DNA of 64,000 nucleotides from Paraburkholderia tropica (GTDB lineage: Bacteria; Pseudomonadota; Gammaproteobacteria; Burkholderiales; Burkholderiaceae). The DNA is taken from contig NZ_FNZM01000005.1 of the NCBI RefSeq assembly GCF_900109265.1, positions 1 through 64,000 on the forward strand, in the 5' to 3' direction. Below, piece after piece: positions 63,377-64,000 of this stretch; the stretch's first letter is position 1; each line of letters opens with the position of its first letter. The notes under the pieces were generated by a model. That model saw only the letters and a list, made by a program, of their open reading frames with translations. It did no database searches and was not told the origin of the DNA. The translations under genes were made by a program, and so were the position numbers.

Positions 63377-64000
63377 TCAGACGCCCAGACGTTCGCAGAT
63401 CGCCTTGCTCGCGTTGGCCGCGTTGAGCGTGTAGAAGTGCAGGCCCGGCGCACCGCCGTCGACGAGGCGGCGGCACAGGTCCGTCACCACGTCGAGGCCG
63501 AAAGCGCGGATCGCTTCGCGGTCGTCGCCGAAGCTTTCCAGACGCTTCGCGACCCAGCGCGGCACTTCCGCGCCGCACATTTCCGAGAAGCGCATGAGCT
63601 GCGAGTAGTTCGTGATCGGCATGATGCCGGGCACGATCGGCACGTCCACGCCCAGCTTGCGCGCGTCGTCGACGAAGCGGAAATACGCGTCGGCGTTGAA
63701 GAAGTACTGCGTGATCGCCGAATCGGCGCCCGCTTTCACCTTTTGCGCGAACGCTTCGAGGTCGTGACGCGGCGAGCGCGCCTGCGGGTGATATTCGGGA
63801 TACGCGGCCACTTCGATGTGGAACGCGTCGCCGGTTTCGGCGCGGATGAACGCGACGAGATCCGACGCATAGCGCAGCTCGCCCATCTCGCCCATGCCCG
63901 AAGGCAGATCGCCGCGCAGCGCCACAATGTGACGGATGCCGTGCGAGCGGTACTGCGCGAGGATGTCGCGCAGGCTGTCGCGCGTCGCACCGATGCACGA
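63377..64000 (-). CDS. metF: methylenetetrahydrofolate reductase (C-terminal part; runs off the window)
   Basis: The visible 207 residues are the C-terminal two thirds of MetF, which reduces 5,10-methylene-THF to 5-methyl-THF for methionine synthesis. The frame stays open to base 64000. Family blocks are RHIVALRGDLP, FHIEVAAYPEYHPQA, KVKAGADSAITQYFFNADAYFRFVDD, PIVPGIMPITNYSQLMRFSEMCGAEVP and GLHFYTLNAANASKAI. Start codon and catalytic N-terminus lie outside. Confidence 0.95.
   Translation of the reverse strand, partial: SCIGATRDSLRDILAQYRSHGIRHIVALRGDLPSGMGEMGELRYASDLVAFIRAETGDAFHIEVAAYPEYHPQARSPRHDLEAFAQKVKAGADSAITQYFFNADAYFRFVDDARKLGVDVPIVPGIMPITNYSQLMRFSEMCGAEVPRWVAKRLESFGDDREAIRAFGLDVVTDLCRRLVDGGAPGLHFYTLNAANASKAICERLGV

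Overview
The window is high-GC DNA from a betaproteobacterium of the family Burkholderiaceae, most likely the Burkholderia/Paraburkholderia/Caballeronia group. The evidence is the paaABCDE operon with a TetR-type PaaR, the fused indolepyruvate oxidoreductase, the MaeB-type malic enzyme, the glmU-glmS order and overall codon use. This is core chromosome: I see no phage, plasmid, insertion sequence, rRNA, tRNA or CRISPR array. The species cannot be fixed from the sequence alone.

Layout. 1-10 kb: a GDSL-family esterase; the phenylacetyl-CoA epoxidase operon paaABCDE, whose promoter carries a perfect palindromic operator; a DUF1835 gene and paaR behind an intrinsic terminator; a GNAT acetyltransferase; and an Lrp regulator divergent from hppD (4-hydroxyphenylpyruvate dioxygenase). 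10-20 kb: a 60-residue secreted protein with a terminator-like leader, a 1200-residue indolepyruvate ferredoxin oxidoreductase, malic enzyme, an MFS carrier and pyrE. 20-30 kb: an RcsB/NarL-type regulator, a PEBP-like protein, a flavodoxin, argC, a probable small RNA, a degenerate receiver protein, a 3-hydroxyisobutyrate-dehydrogenase-like enzyme, a Mut7-C protein, several small proteins, an EamA transporter and lpxO.

30-48 kb: a CinA-type amidohydrolase, a sirtuin, a small PXPV-like protein, TPM and LemA, glmU-glmS (UDP-GlcNAc synthesis), ttcA-folB, a FolM-like reductase, a MidA-like methyltransferase, cca with a GST, an NDUFA9-like protein, a soluble lytic transglycosylase and 5-formyl-THF cyclo-ligase. 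48-64 kb: a MarR regulator beside pxpBCA (5-oxoproline cleavage), a TPR/GT9-like glycosyltransferase, a TraB/GumN protein, the dipeptide ABC transporter dppABCDF, a TPR-SPINDLY O-GlcNAc-transferase-like protein and the 3' part of metF, which runs off the right edge.

How the genes connect. The first 15 kb are dominated by aromatic amino-acid and phenylacetate catabolism: paa, hppD and indolepyruvate oxidoreductase. The middle holds envelope and nucleotide housekeeping functions, and the right part nitrogen scavenging through peptides and pyroglutamate. The most interesting unannotated object is a candidate ~60-nt small RNA on the minus strand near 23.85 kb. It has a consensus-like promoter, two tandem anti-Shine-Dalgarno octamers and an intrinsic terminator. 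Its octamers are perfectly complementary to the ribosome-binding sites of hppD and paaB in this same window. Second is a cluster of DnaA-box-like sites next to an AT-rich stretch at 29.66-29.98 kb.
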